From the NCBI RefSeq assembly GCF_002250055.1, contig NZ_CP018866.1, positions 2,534,501 through 2,598,500 of the forward strand: a stretch of DNA of 64,000 nt, read 5' to 3'. The notes under the pieces were generated by a model. It saw only the letters and a program-made list of their open reading frames with translations. It was not told where the DNA came from and searched no databases. Below are positions 1-9,430 of the stretch, piece by piece. Origin of the DNA: Sutcliffiella cohnii (GTDB lineage: Bacteria > Bacillota > Bacilli > Bacillales > Bacillaceae_I). Every line of letters starts with the position of its first letter. Position 1 is the first letter of the stretch. A program made the position numbers and the translations under genes.

Positions 1-655
1 TTTTTAACGGTAAACCGACAACAAATACATTTAGTTGTGGAACTGTTCTAGCCACAATACCAAGAGCTACATCAACTAAAAAAAGTGCTCCCACTATTGG
101 AATAGCTAATTGAAAGGCTACGAGAAACATCGTATTCACAACTTGAACTACAAATTCTAGTACATTCTCATCGGACATTGGTAACGAACCTTGCGTTAAA
201 TCTATTAATTGATAACTATAAAAAATCCCGTCAATCATTAAGTGATGTCCATTTACCGATAGTAATAGTAGCAATGCAAAAATATAAAAATATTGCCCGA
301 TAATTGGACTTTGTGCCCCTGTTTGTGGATCTATGACGTTTGCAATCGCAAACCCCATTTGAAAATCGATAAATCCACCTGCTATTTGAATGGCCGCCAT
401 AATCATATAAGCAATTAGTCCAATTAATAACCCTACTAATAATTCCTTTAAAACAAGTAAAATATAAAAGCCATCTATTTCAATAACGGGCAAGTCTAAT
501 GAAAAAGCCATAATTAATGATAAAAAAAATGCAATACCTACTTTAAAATTTGCAGGTACACTCCGATAAGAAAAGAGAGGGAGTGTTACAAAAAAGGTGG
601 TTACCCTCACAAACACTAGCAAAAAGGCTGGAAAATAGTTTAACCAATCGATCAT
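1..655 (-). CDS. fliR: Flagellar export gate protein FliR (partial)
   Basis: FliR is part of the FliP/FliQ/FliR export gate of the flagellar type III secretion apparatus in the inner membrane. The reading frame is open from an ATG at 655 to the window edge, giving about 218 codons of a family usually near 255-260, so the C-terminus is cut off. The translation starts MIDWLNYFP and is almost entirely hydrophobic, with several membrane segments and a conserved stretch around GGFIDFQMGFAIANVIDPQ. Only one base separates its start from the fliQ stop, as expected of the fliP-fliQ-fliR block. No strong ribosome binding site precedes it, which suggests translational coupling to fliQ. Confidence 0.95.
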   Translation of the reverse strand, partial: MIDWLNYFPAFLLVFVRVTTFFVTLPLFSYRSVPANFKVGIAFFLSLIMAFSLDLPVIEIDGFYILLVLKELLVGLLIGLIAYMIMAAIQIAGGFIDFQMGFAIANVIDPQTGAQSPIIGQYFYIFALLLLLSVNGHHLMIDGIFYSYQLIDLTQGSLPMSDENVLEFVVQVVNTMFLVAFQLAIPIVGALFLVDVALGIVARTVPQLNVFVVGLPLK

Positions 656-656
656 A

Positions 657-926
657 CTAATTCACAAACCGATGAATATTTTCAAAAATATCCATTGCAT
701 ACGAAAGCATTGTCGTTAACATCCATGGTCCAAATACGACAAGTCCAATTAACACGGCTACAATTTTAGGTATGAATGCAAGTGTTTGTTCTTGTATTTG
801 AGTAGTTGCTTGAAATATACTAACTATTAACCCAACAATTAACGCTAATAGCAATAAGGGTGCACTAATTAAAAGAATGGTATAAACGCCTTTTTCAGCC
901 ATCGATATTACAAACTCTGGACTCAT
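657..926 (-). CDS. fliQ: Flagellar export gate protein FliQ
   Basis: FliQ is a small subunit of the flagellar export gate, packing around FliP and FliR in the membrane. At 89 residues it has the usual family length. Two long hydrophobic helices are visible, roughly residues 14-40 and 51-75, joined by a short polar loop rich in Gln and Thr (TTQIQEQ) that is typical of the family. It starts at an ATG preceded by GGTGAAG. It lies 15 bases downstream of fliP and 1 base upstream of fliR. Confidence 0.97.
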   Translation of the reverse strand: MSPEFVISMAEKGVYTILLISAPLLLLALIVGLIVSIFQATTQIQEQTLAFIPKIVAVLIGLVVFGPWMLTTMLSYAMDIFENIHRFVN

Positions 927-941
927 CTTTCTTCACCTACT

Positions 942-1607
942 TTAAAATGTTTGCAATAATGATTTAACTACTAAATACCAACCATCCACTAATACAAATA
1001 GTAAAATTTTAAAAGGTAACGAGATCATAACTGGGGGTAACATCATCATCCCCATTGACATAAGAACACTCGCAACAACCATATCGATTACTAAAAATGG
1101 AATAAAAATCATAAAGCCAATTTGAAATGCTGTTTTCAATTCACTAATTGCAAATGCTGGAACGAGAACGGTCAAAGGGATATCCTCTAACGTTTCTGGA
1201 CGTTCCATTCCTGTGTAATCCATAAATAGTGCTAAATCTTTTTGTCTAGTATGTTTACTCATAAATTCTTTAATAGGAACGGTCGCTAGCTCATAAGCCT
1301 CATCTAACGTAATTTCTTCATTAAATAAAGGGGTTAACGCTTGTTCATTTATTTGACCAAAAGTCGGGGCCATAATAAAAAATGTTAAAAACATAGCCAG
1401 GCCAATTAGTACTTGGTTTGGTGGCATTTGTTGAGTAGCTAGAGACGTTCTAACGAAAGATAATACGATAATAATTCTAGTAAAGCTTGTCATCATTATT
1501 AATATTGCTGGTGCTATTGATAAAACAGTTAATAGTAATAGAAGTTGTACAGAGGTGGCGACTGTTGAAGCATCATTATTACCTAACGCTTGTAATAAAT
1601 CATTCAT
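942..1607 (-). CDS. fliP: Flagellar export gate protein FliP
   Basis: FliP is the core pentameric subunit of the flagellar protein export gate. The 221-residue product has hydrophobic helices near residues 20-50, 65-82 and 160-205, and the conserved MPPNQV motif at residues 61-66, followed by the hydrophobic signature of the family. The N-terminal hydrophobic stretch may act as a signal or anchor sequence; the mature N-terminus cannot be decided from sequence. It overlaps the end of fliO by 8 bases, so translation is probably coupled. Confidence 0.97.
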   Translation of the reverse strand: MNDLLQALGNNDASTVATSVQLLLLLTVLSIAPAILIMMTSFTRIIIVLSFVRTSLATQQMPPNQVLIGLAMFLTFFIMAPTFGQINEQALTPLFNEEITLDEAYELATVPIKEFMSKHTRQKDLALFMDYTGMERPETLEDIPLTVLVPAFAISELKTAFQIGFMIFIPFLVIDMVVASVLMSMGMMMLPPVMISLPFKILLFVLVDGWYLVVKSLLQTF

Positions 1608-2277
1608 CGTCGTGGACCTTCCTATCTATTGTTTCCATTCTCTTTTTCCTCTCTTGAGAGATATCCCCTAATTGTTTCTTTAAAAGAGAAAAAAACGAAA
1701 TAGACGGAGCTCCCTTTTCTTCAGTTCCTGTCACCTTACTCCACACTTGCTTAATTGGAACTTTATTTAGTGCAAGATTGCCTTCTGTTCGATCCTTATA
1801 AGAATTTAAGATCACTTCTTTTTCCTCTTCATTCGTAATTTCTTTCAGTAGGTTAATAGAATCTCCTACCCCTAATACGAAAATAGAGTCTCCAACTTTT
1901 ACTAGTTGAACTGATTTATTGTTACCTAACGTTGTACCTCCAACATTAAGTACTGTTTTGCTAGCACCTGTCCATTGATTACGCTTATTAATAAAATTCA
2001 AAGTAAAGTATAGTAATAGTAAAACAAAACCTAATGTGAGAAACATTTTAATAAAATCCCATGCTGTAATAGTAGGGCTTTCAAACGCTTCTATACGTTC
2101 TTCTCCTTCTCTACTTACAGTACTTTCATTAGCTTCCGTCTTTTGATTAGACGGACTCTCCTGATCAAATAATTCATTTAGCATTCCATCTCCCTTTTCT
2201 GCACCTAATGCAGAAAAAGGGAAGATGACTAGTAAACTTATAGTAACAATAAAAATTTTACTTATGTGAGCATACAA
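1600..2277 (-). CDS. fliO: Flagellar biosynthesis protein FliO (FliZ of Bacillus)
   Basis: FliO is a membrane protein needed for stable assembly of the FliP pentamer. The start chosen is a TTG at 2277, because the sequence AGAGGTG lies five bases before it; a longer reading frame from a GTG at 2286 would place that GTG inside the ribosome binding site. The 225-residue product begins with a signal-peptide-like segment ending near SALGA. A polar, acidic linker follows, then one membrane helix at about residues 72-98, then a basic cytoplasmic tail. This is the usual FliO architecture. It sits between cheY and fliP as in B. subtilis. Confidence 0.9.
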   Translation of the reverse strand: MYAHISKIFIVTISLLVIFPFSALGAEKGDGMLNELFDQESPSNQKTEANESTVSREGEERIEAFESPTITAWDFIKMFLTLGFVLLLLYFTLNFINKRNQWTGASKTVLNVGGTTLGNNKSVQLVKVGDSIFVLGVGDSINLLKEITNEEEKEVILNSYKDRTEGNLALNKVPIKQVWSKVTGTEEKGAPSISFFSLLKKQLGDISQERKKRMETIDRKVHDDE

Positions 2278-2288
2278 AGAAGACACCT

Positions 2289-2651
2289 CTATGATAGTGT
2301 TTTATGAATTGCTTCAATAACTCGATCTGCTTGGAAAGGTTTAACAATAAAGTCTTTCGCTCCAGCTTGGATTGCATCAATTACCATTGCCTGTTGCCCC
2401 ATTGCAGAACACATAATTACTTTCGCATTCGGGTTGATTTGTTTAATTTCTTTTAATGCTGTAATTCCATCCATTTCTGGCATCGTTATATCCATCGTAA
2501 CTAAGTCCGGATGATGCTCTTTGTATTTTTCAACAGCTTGTACACCATCGGCAGCCTCTGCCACTACATCATATCCATTTTTAGTTAATATATCTTTTAT
2601 CATCATTCTCATAAATGCTGCATCATCGACAATTAAAATTGTTTTTCCCAT
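2289..2651 (-). CDS. cheY: Chemotaxis response regulator CheY
   Basis: CheY is the single-domain response regulator that carries the chemotaxis signal from CheA to the flagellar switch. The 120-residue protein is one receiver domain. The acidic pair is Asp9/Asp10, the phospho-acceptor Asp54 lies in the sequence VTMDITMPEMDG, the switch Ser82 is in CSAMG, and Lys104 is in VKPF. It has no output domain. It lies inside the flagellar operon between fliY and fliO, and its binding partners FliM and FliY are encoded immediately upstream. A good ribosome binding site, GGAGGAAAAAG, precedes the ATG. Confidence 0.97.
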   Translation of the reverse strand: MGKTILIVDDAAFMRMMIKDILTKNGYDVVAEAADGVQAVEKYKEHHPDLVTMDITMPEMDGITALKEIKQINPNAKVIMCSAMGQQAMVIDAIQAGAKDFIVKPFQADRVIEAIHKTLS

Positions 2652-2667
2652 TCTTTTTCCTCCTAAT

Positions 2668-3843
2668 TTAGCGTAACTTTTTTATGCGGTCTGTTTGACT
2701 TATGATGTCAGTTACTCTTACTCCAAAGCTTTCGTCTATAACAACTACTTCCCCTTGAGCAATTAATTTATTGTTTACTAAAATATCAACTGGTTCACCA
2801 GCTAATTTATCTAACTCAATAATAGATCCTGTTGATAGATCTAAAATATCTTTAACTGTTCGTTTTGTTCTTCCTAATTCGACTGTTAAATGGAGTGGAA
2901 TATCTAGTAACATATTTAGGTTGTTTGATCCTGTTTCTTGAACAGGTCCTTCTGAAAAAGAAGTAAATTCAGCACGTTGAACATTAACGTTTTGTTGTAA
3001 TGGCGCAGCCTGTGGTTGTGGAACGCTTGTGTGCTGTTCAGGTTGCCTATAGCTCTCGTGTACTACTTCGTTACGATAGTCGGAGCTAGGCTCAGGAGTT
3101 ACCACTTCATTGTAGTTAGTTACTTTAACCTCTTCCTTAACTACAGGTTCTACCCCTCCAGGATTCAATAATTCCTCTACTAGAGCTTTCGCAAACGGCA
3201 ATGGTAATACTTGCATAATAGATGAATCAATAAGCGTACCGATTTTTAAATTAAAAGCAACTTTTACAAGCATTTCATCATTCGGAATTTCGTCTTTTCC
3301 TTCTCCGACTTTAAAGTCTAATAATAAGACTGATGGTGGCGATATATCTACTTTTTTGGAAAAAACAGTAGACATCGAAGTGGCGGCCGATCCCATCATT
3401 TGATTCATCGCTTCTTGGACAGCACTTAAATGAATTTCATCTAATAATTCAGCTGGAGAGTGTCCATTTCCGCCTAACATTAAATCTGCAATAATCGCAG
3501 CATCTTTCTGTTCAATTACGAGAATATTCATACCGGAAAAACCATCAGTATAGTTCACTCTTATTGCTACATAAGGTTCCGGAAATTCTGATTCTAACTC
3601 TTCTTGATCCACTAATGTAACTTTAGGAGTTGTAATTTCTACTTTTTGATTTAATAAGGTTGATAGAGCTGTTGCTGAACTACCAAAAGAGATATTACCT
3701 ATCTCTCCAAGGGCGTCTTGCTCCATTTCCGTAAAGTGATCTTGTAAATCTTTTACTTTCGTTAAGAGGGACGTATCGTTATCATCGTTCGTACCTCGAA
3801 GTAGCGCATCTATTTCATCTTGTGATAACATGCCTTCATTCAT
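2668..3843 (-). CDS. fliY: Flagellar switch protein and CheY-P phosphatase FliY
   Basis: FliY is the Bacillus-type switch protein combining a CheC-like phosphatase with a FliN-like C-ring domain. In the 391 residues an N-terminal peptide (MLSQDEIDALL, residues 5-15) matches the CheY-P-binding peptide of FliM. Two CheC active-site repeats follow: ExxN within EIGNISFGSS at residues 47-56 and EAMNQMMGSA starting at 144. A Pro/Gln-rich linker spans about 225-300, and a FliN (SpoA) domain fills the C-terminal 85 residues (LDIPLHLTVELGRTKRTV). It overlaps the end of fliM by 8 bases. Confidence 0.96.
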   Translation of the reverse strand: MNEGMLSQDEIDALLRGTNDDNDTSLLTKVKDLQDHFTEMEQDALGEIGNISFGSSATALSTLLNQKVEITTPKVTLVDQEELESEFPEPYVAIRVNYTDGFSGMNILVIEQKDAAIIADLMLGGNGHSPAELLDEIHLSAVQEAMNQMMGSAATSMSTVFSKKVDISPPSVLLLDFKVGEGKDEIPNDEMLVKVAFNLKIGTLIDSSIMQVLPLPFAKALVEELLNPGGVEPVVKEEVKVTNYNEVVTPEPSSDYRNEVVHESYRQPEQHTSVPQPQAAPLQQNVNVQRAEFTSFSEGPVQETGSNNLNMLLDIPLHLTVELGRTKRTVKDILDLSTGSIIELDKLAGEPVDILVNNKLIAQGEVVVIDESFGVRVTDIISQTDRIKKLR

Positions 3844-4834
3844 CTTCCCCTACTCCCTCCTCTATTTCTTCTAAAATTTGAACGGCCATTTGTTGATTCA
3901 ACTTTCCAACTTGCCCTTTAAATGTAGGTTTTTCGTCAACTTTCACGATAATTGGTTGGTCAATTTTTTGTCTTAATGGTAATACATCCCCTACTGACAA
4001 GTCTAACAACTCAGAGAAATATATATCAGAACTTCCTAACTCTGCCTTTAATATCAAATGAGTGCCTCTTATTGCCTGCTTTAACGCTGCAATTTCATGG
4101 TCTTGTCGTGCCTTTGTTTTTTCTTCCATCCAATAAAGAACAGATAATTTTGGAATAATCGGCTCTAGTACGACATGAGGAATACATATATTAATCATTC
4201 CGCTAATTTCACCAATTGTAATATTAAACGAAATGACGACAACTGTCTCGTTAGGTGATACCATTTGTAAAAATTGTGGATTAACTTCTAAATCTGATAA
4301 AATCGGATCTACTTTCGCGACAGAATCCCAGGCTTCACCAATATTTTCAATGGCTCCTTCAAATAAGGCGGTCATTAATTTGGTTTCAATCTCTGTTAAA
4401 CTATCAATTTTGTTATAACTACTACCTCTTCCACCTAGCTGGCGATCTAACATTGCATATGCGATGTTAGGGTTAACTTCCATTACGATTCTTCCTTCTA
4501 AAGGTGGTACTTCAAACACATTCAATATCGTCATTTTCGGAATGGAACGAATAAACTCCTCATACGGTAACTGGTCAACGGAAGCGACATTTATTTGAAT
4601 ATATGTTCTAAGCTGTGCAGAAAAGTAAGTCGTTAAACTCCTCGCGAAATTTTCATGTATACGTGTTAAATTACGTATTTGATCTTTAGAGAAACGTAAA
4701 GCTCTTTTAAAGTCATATACTCTTACTCTCTTTTCTGCCTGTTCTTTTTTTAATTCCTCTGCGTTCATTTCACCAGTAGAGAGCGCAGATAATAAAGCGT
4801 CAATTTCGTTTTGTGACATTACTTCACTTGACAT
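3836..4834 (-). CDS. fliM: Flagellar motor switch protein FliM
   Basis: FliM is the C-ring protein that binds CheY-P and sets rotation direction. The ATG at 4834 was chosen because a near-perfect ribosome binding site (AAGGAGGTGA) sits four to five bases upstream; the longer frame begins at a TTG at 4858 with nothing to support it. The resulting 332 residues match the usual length. The N-terminal CheY-binding peptide (SQNEIDALL) is at about residues 7-15, followed by the CheC-like middle domain and a C-terminal SpoA domain (LLDLSVGDVLPLRQ). It lies between fliL and fliY. Confidence 0.97.
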   Translation of the reverse strand: MSSEVMSQNEIDALLSALSTGEMNAEELKKEQAEKRVRVYDFKRALRFSKDQIRNLTRIHENFARSLTTYFSAQLRTYIQINVASVDQLPYEEFIRSIPKMTILNVFEVPPLEGRIVMEVNPNIAYAMLDRQLGGRGSSYNKIDSLTEIETKLMTALFEGAIENIGEAWDSVAKVDPILSDLEVNPQFLQMVSPNETVVVISFNITIGEISGMINICIPHVVLEPIIPKLSVLYWMEEKTKARQDHEIAALKQAIRGTHLILKAELGSSDIYFSELLDLSVGDVLPLRQKIDQPIIVKVDEKPTFKGQVGKLNQQMAVQILEEIEEGVGEDE

Positions 4835-4867
4835 AAAGTCACCTCCTTCTACTACCAATACCTACCA

Positions 4868-5299
4868 TTAATTTTGAAGAAGGAAGGAAGTAATATAAAC
4901 ACTTACTACTTTTCCTTCTTCCATAAATTCATTTAATGCCGTCTCTATTTCCTCTTCAATATTTTGAAGGGATTCTTTACCTGAAAAATCCTTTTTATCT
5001 TTATCAGAAATCAAATGAATAATAGTATTACGAATTTGGAAATCTCTTTTTATGAGTTCGTTTTTAGCTTTTTTACTATCTGTTTGTACCTTGAATTGAA
5101 TTCGTACATAGCCACCATTTTTTAAGTTAGTCGTTATTTCTTCTAAGTCTTGAGAATACTGAAGAATTTCATCAATAGAAGGCTCTCCATCTGTAGGCTT
5201 AGCATAAATTTTATCAAGCGTAAAAAAAGCTACAATTCCAAGTAAAGCAATTACAAGAATAATAATCATCATTTTATTTAATAGTTTATTTTGGAACAT
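4868..5299 (-). CDS. fliL: Flagellar basal body-associated protein FliL
   Basis: FliL is a single-pass membrane protein around the stator and basal body. The 143-residue product has a short basic N-terminus, one membrane helix at about residues 10-29, and a mostly charged extracytoplasmic domain ending in VVSVYITSFLLQN, which resembles the family's conserved C-terminal strand. It starts at an ATG preceded by AGGAGGACC and overlaps the end of swrD by 14 bases. Its place between swrD and fliM is that of B. subtilis fliL. Confidence 0.93.
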   Translation of the reverse strand: MFQNKLLNKMMIIILVIALLGIVAFFTLDKIYAKPTDGEPSIDEILQYSQDLEEITTNLKNGGYVRIQFKVQTDSKKAKNELIKRDFQIRNTIIHLISDKDKKDFSGKESLQNIEEEIETALNEFMEEGKVVSVYITSFLLQN

Positions 5300-5501
5300 G
5301 TGGTCCTCCTATGCCCCTATTTTCATTAATCGATTGATAAAACGAAATGCTAAAGTTCATTACCTCAGCCATTCTTTCCTGTACGATTATCTTTTTTCCG
5401 TTTGTTAAAGTGACAACAGTATCTGGGGTTTCTTCTACTTGTTCTATATGCCACGCATTAAGTGCGAATGTTTTTCCATTTAACTTTGTTAATTTAATCA
5501 T
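5286..5501 (-). CDS. swrD: FlbD-family protein SwrD
   Basis: This is a 71-residue FlbD-family protein. The family signature is visible: MIKLTKLNGKTFALNAWHIEQVEETPDT-type start, then TLTNGKKIIVQE. In B. subtilis the homologue SwrD promotes swarming by raising flagellar power; assigning the same role here is inference from family and position (between flgE and fliL). It has no membrane segment. The ribosome binding site (AGTAGGCG) is weak, and the 3' end overlaps fliL, so the two are likely translated together. Confidence 0.88.
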   Translation of the reverse strand: MIKLTKLNGKTFALNAWHIEQVEETPDTVVTLTNGKKIIVQERMAEVMNFSISFYQSINENRGIGGPHVPK

Positions 5502-5537
5502 TTTTATCGCCTACTAGAAGATATTTTATTTACCTTC

Positions 5538-7010
5538 TTACCTTTTCAAGTTTACTAGTTCTTGTAAGATTTCATCTGAAGTTGTAATAATACGTGTGTT
5601 TGCTTGGAATCCACGTTGCGCTGTTATCATCTCTGTAAATTCTTCGGAAAGGTCAACGTTTGACATTTCTAACGTCCCTGCTACAATTCCTCCAGCTCCA
5701 TTCGTTCCTGGTGCAAACAATTCACTTAATTGAATACCGTCACCATTTTTATCAATCGAACCCGAGTTATTGGACTGTTGGAATAAGTTTTCTCCAACTC
5801 TTTCTAACCCGGCATCATTTGGAAACTTTGCAACCATTAATCGACCAGCAATTTTCAAGCTGCCTAACTGATCAATAAACGATACTGTTCCATCAGAAGA
5901 GATACTAAAACTTCTTGCATTTGGTGGAATTTGAATTAACCCTGGGCTACCACTTAGTGAATCCGACCAAGATGGCGATTGAACTAGTTCTGCTTTTGCT
6001 ACAAAGTTTTCAAAAGTTTGGTAGGCGTTATTTAATGACTCTTTAACTGTTTGTGCATAGTATACAAAATCTTTTAATTCATTTTCATTGGCTTCATCCG
6101 AAATAACTTTATCGTATTCTTGTGCAATTGGATCTGATAATTGATACACTAATTCACCTGTGTTATTAATAAATTGAGTAATTGACTCATTAATTGTTTG
6201 ACCTGCTGTATTAAACTCTTCTAATCTAGGTCCAAATAAATCATAAAACCTATCAAATTCTTCTTTCGCATTATCTCGAGAGTTTTCTGCGGCAGTGGCT
6301 GCGGCAGCTAAAATTGGATCAGCTCCTCCAGCCTCTTCGTTTGCCTTTTGTGCGTCCACAAATGTACGTTGTGCCTCTAAATATTTTGATGCTACATCAA
6401 TAAGTTTGTTCGTATCATTACGGAAATTGCGATACTCTTCAAAGAAGTTTTGCGCAGAGTTTAATGCTGCATTTGATGCATTTATTACAGCTTCGGTTGG
6501 TACAGTTTTTTCACCTGTGTCTCCTATTAAATACATTCCGTTCGCATTTACTATATAGCCATTATTATCTAAATAAAAATTTCCAGCCCGCGTATAGTTT
6601 AGTGCAACTGAACTATCAATTGCTCCACCTAATATTCTATTATTACCGTAATTTGTATTGGAATCTACGTTTACTCGTGTTACGTCAGCAATCGTACCTA
6701 CGACAAAGAATCCATCACCAGAAAGCGCTAAATCTAGCGGTCTTGCAGTTGTTTGTAATGACCCCTGTGTTTGAATGCTATCAATAGAAGCTAATGTTGA
6801 GCCTAGACCAACTTGGACAGCATTAATTCCACCTCTTCCTCCTGCTGGACCACTAGCGCCTGAAATTTGTTGGACCATCATTTCTTGGAAAGTTGTACGT
6901 CCTTTCTTAAAACCGTAAGTATTTACATTAGCGATATTATTTCCAATTACATCTAATTTCGTTTGAAAGTTGCGTAACGCTCCGATACTGGAGTACATGG
7001 ATCTTAGCAT
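5538..7010 (-). CDS. flgE: Flagellar hook protein FlgE with a large helical insertion
   Basis: FlgE polymerises into the hook outside the cell. The N-terminal rod/hook signature (SMYSSIGALRNFQTKLDVIGNNIANVNTYGFKK region) occupies residues 4-36. A C-terminal helix with VDLSEEFTEMITAQRGFQAN is at residues 452-471. Core hook sequence also appears at 84-165 and 358-450. Between about residues 167 and 350 lies an Ala/Glu/Asn-rich, predicted helical stretch absent from the much shorter B. subtilis protein (about 264 residues). The frame is intact, with no stops and similar codon use, so this is a real variable domain rather than a fusion artefact. It is preceded by AAGGAGG and follows flgD. Confidence 0.93.
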   Translation of the reverse strand: MLRSMYSSIGALRNFQTKLDVIGNNIANVNTYGFKKGRTTFQEMMVQQISGASGPAGGRGGINAVQVGLGSTLASIDSIQTQGSLQTTARPLDLALSGDGFFVVGTIADVTRVNVDSNTNYGNNRILGGAIDSSVALNYTRAGNFYLDNNGYIVNANGMYLIGDTGEKTVPTEAVINASNAALNSAQNFFEEYRNFRNDTNKLIDVASKYLEAQRTFVDAQKANEEAGGADPILAAAATAAENSRDNAKEEFDRFYDLFGPRLEEFNTAGQTINESITQFINNTGELVYQLSDPIAQEYDKVISDEANENELKDFVYYAQTVKESLNNAYQTFENFVAKAELVQSPSWSDSLSGSPGLIQIPPNARSFSISSDGTVSFIDQLGSLKIAGRLMVAKFPNDAGLERVGENLFQQSNNSGSIDKNGDGIQLSELFAPGTNGAGGIVAGTLEMSNVDLSEEFTEMITAQRGFQANTRIITTSDEILQELVNLKR

Positions 7011-7033
7011 CTTTTTTTCCTCCTTAGAAAATA

Positions 7034-7675
7034 TTAATTAGATATTCGAATTAGCGAATTAAGTGGTATTTTTTCATTTAATAATGCATCATTGTTAACG
7101 GTTATAAACGTCTGACCAGCTTTCGTCAAAACAGACGTGACTTCTAGATTGTTTAACTCCTCATTTTTCCAATTAATTGATACTTTTTTACCAATTAAAT
7201 GTGAAGCAGAAATAATGGAATTAGAACTTTCGTCAACCGGATTCGTAACGGAATTAATTTGATAAATGCTAACCTCTTTATCATTATCTAATATAAAACT
7301 GGCAAGCCCGTTTTTAAGAGAGATAGATTTCACAATGTTCGTATTATTAATAACTGTTTGAGTATCTCCTTCTGATACCGTTTCTTCCCAAGAAACCTCT
7401 TTCCCAATGTAATGTTGAAGAGATAAAATGTTTTGCATATGCTGATTTTCTACAAATGACTCCATACTTTTATTTAAATTCGTCATTTGTTCTAGAGTTG
7501 AAAAGTTTGCCATTTGGGCAATAAACTCACGATCTTCCATCGGATTTAAAGGGTCTTGGTTTTGAAGTTGGGCAATTAATAGACGAAGAAAGTCATCTTT
7601 TCCCATTATGTCATTTTGCTTATTCGTCGCAGTTGGTATATTTTCTATATAAAGATCACTCGTAATTTTTGTCAT
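7034..7675 (-). CDS. flgD: Flagellar hook cap/assembly protein FlgD
   Basis: FlgD caps the growing hook and directs addition of FlgE subunits. The N-terminal signature DFLRLLIAQLQNQDPLNPM runs from residue 28, followed by EFIAQMANFSTLEQM up to residue 64. The remainder, to residue 213, is a beta-rich region like the FlgD tudor/FnIII part. It lies between fliK and flgE, six bases after the fliK stop, with AGGTGA before the ATG. Confidence 0.95.
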   Translation of the reverse strand: MTKITSDLYIENIPTATNKQNDIMGKDDFLRLLIAQLQNQDPLNPMEDREFIAQMANFSTLEQMTNLNKSMESFVENQHMQNILSLQHYIGKEVSWEETVSEGDTQTVINNTNIVKSISLKNGLASFILDNDKEVSIYQINSVTNPVDESSNSIISASHLIGKKVSINWKNEELNNLEVTSVLTKAGQTFITVNNDALLNEKIPLNSLIRISN

Positions 7676-7680
7676 TTATT

Positions 7681-8817
7681 TCACCTATCTATTGAAGAAT
7701 CTAACTGTTCATTTAAGATGGATTCAAACAGCTGTGTATCATTTGTCTCATTATCTTCGAGCTCTTTATTTTCGAATTGATTATGTTCTTTTTGTTGATC
7801 ATTTTTTTGCTGTCGTTCTTGATTCAATAGTCTATTTTCTTGGTCTTGAAATACAATTTCGACTTTATCTAATTGCACGTTACTTGCCACTAGACTAGAT
7901 TTTAAATTCCCAACACTATTTTCAAGCAAATGATGAGCTGCTTTTGAATGAGCAATAATTCTTGCCATTAGACCCGCATCCGTTTGTTGAATTTTTATAT
8001 GTAATGTTCCTAAATGATCTGGATGCAAACGCATTGTAAATTGTTTATTTCCATTTATCGTTTGAACATTACTCTTCAATAACAACTGTTCAATTCTTGA
8101 GATTAATTGCTCTCTAGCTACATTGTCAGATGCTGTATTTAAAGTTACATGTATTATAGATTGTTTAGGTGTTTGGAATTGCTCCACCTGAAAAGTGGAC
8201 AACGGTATCGGTGATGCTGCCTCTTTTACAACTTGTTTCGCAGTAAATGGCATAATAGCTCGTTCTTCCTTTAAAGAGGGAGACGCTGCGAATAGTTTAC
8301 TTTCAATTAGTTGCATTAATTTTTCCAGTTTTGGTAGCTCTTCTGTTAACACTTTTTTTACATTCGAATCTTCCGTGTTGTCCATTACTTTTTTGAAATA
8401 CTGTAAAAGTTGTTTTAATATTGGTGCATCCAATTTTTTATCCATATCTTGAAAAGTAACATCTAGTTTAGCTGTTATTGTTTCATTGGAAGAAATAAGG
8501 TTAATGATTGATTGCAAATAATGCGTATACTCTTCATCTTTTTCTTGATCTGGAAATTCGTTAAGAATATTAATAAATTGATCCAGTAACTCTTCTACCA
8601 TTACAACATCTGTAGTTTCTAATAAAATCGGAAGATCTATTGAAACATTATCTGGAATAACATTAGCTAGACTTTCATCGTGTAATAATCTTTCCGTTTT
8701 TAAAAGAATAGTAGAAAAATCTGTCTCAGCATTCTTTTCTTTTGTTTGATTATTTTTATTATGAACACCAGAAGATGCTTTTACATTTGTTACATCTAAC
8801 AACATTGGTACTTCCAA
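7681..8817 (-). CDS. fliK: Flagellar hook-length control protein FliK
   Basis: FliK is the secreted ruler that sets hook length and switches export specificity. The start is a TTG at 8817, supported by GAGGTG seven bases upstream; an in-frame ATG at 8805 has only GGAAG. The first 240 or so residues are low in conservation and rich in Glu, Asp and Leu. The conserved C-terminal domain contains FTMRLHPDHLGTLHIKIQ at about 261-278, typical of the family. The last 40 residues are very polar and Gln/Asn/Glu-rich. Position between the motE-like gene and flgD supports the call. Confidence 0.9.
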   Translation of the reverse strand: MEVPMLLDVTNVKASSGVHNKNNQTKEKNAETDFSTILLKTERLLHDESLANVIPDNVSIDLPILLETTDVVMVEELLDQFINILNEFPDQEKDEEYTHYLQSIINLISSNETITAKLDVTFQDMDKKLDAPILKQLLQYFKKVMDNTEDSNVKKVLTEELPKLEKLMQLIESKLFAASPSLKEERAIMPFTAKQVVKEAASPIPLSTFQVEQFQTPKQSIIHVTLNTASDNVAREQLISRIEQLLLKSNVQTINGNKQFTMRLHPDHLGTLHIKIQQTDAGLMARIIAHSKAAHHLLENSVGNLKSSLVASNVQLDKVEIVFQDQENRLLNQERQQKNDQQKEHNQFENKELEDNETNDTQLFESILNEQLDSSIDR

Positions 8818-8840
8818 CTAATCACACCTCATCTCCAACG

Positions 8841-9425
8841 TTAATTAGAAGCTAAACGCTCCGTATATTTAGCTGCTACTTCTGGATCAAGTTGTCCTAA
8901 TATAGCGGATCTTTTATTTACACTTAACTTCTTTAATATTTGCAATGTCATATCTTCATCTAGTTCTTTTAAAATTTGCGCTGCTTTTTTAGTAGACATT
9001 CTTTCATACATAGTTGCTACTTCTTTAATAGATAAATTTATTTCATCCTGTTGCTCTTTCAACTCATCAATGGTTTCACTTGCTATTTTCAACTCGGCTG
9101 TTAATCTTAATATTTCATTTTGTTTTTCAATCACTTCATTTTCTAGTTGTATAATGGTGTTATTCGTATTTGTATCTAGTTGTTCCGAAGTATCTATACT
9201 ATTCATTTCTTCCTCATCTTCTTGTTTTTCCTCTTCCATTTGTATCGAACGTTGTTCAGTAAATTGCTTAATCTCCTCGAAAACGTTAATCCCCCAATAC
9301 GTTAATAGCAACAATGCAACCGTAATGGAAAACAAAAATGGGATGATATAAAGGTAAAATAGTTTTTGAAGAAAACTATACTTTTTCGGTTCTTCCGTTT
9401 GAACTTTTTTCTTAACTTTTGCCAT
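8841..9425 (-). CDS. MotE-like membrane protein (YlxF)
   Basis: This 194-residue protein corresponds by position to B. subtilis YlxF. It has a basic N-terminus, one membrane helix at about residues 21-45, an acidic and coiled-coil-prone segment to about 130, and a C-terminal domain (MYERMSTKKAAQILKELD and onwards) like the MgtE N-terminal/MotE domain. Proteins of this type are thought to chaperone or stabilise the motor or hook assembly; the exact job is not established here. The ATG at 9425 with AGGTGA upstream is preferred to a GTG at 9434 that lies inside the fliJ overlap. Confidence 0.82.
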   Translation of the reverse strand: MAKVKKKVQTEEPKKYSFLQKLFYLYIIPFLFSITVALLLLTYWGINVFEEIKQFTEQRSIQMEEEKQEDEEEMNSIDTSEQLDTNTNNTIIQLENEVIEKQNEILRLTAELKIASETIDELKEQQDEINLSIKEVATMYERMSTKKAAQILKELDEDMTLQILKKLSVNKRSAILGQLDPEVAAKYTERLASN

Positions 9426-9430
9426 ATAAT

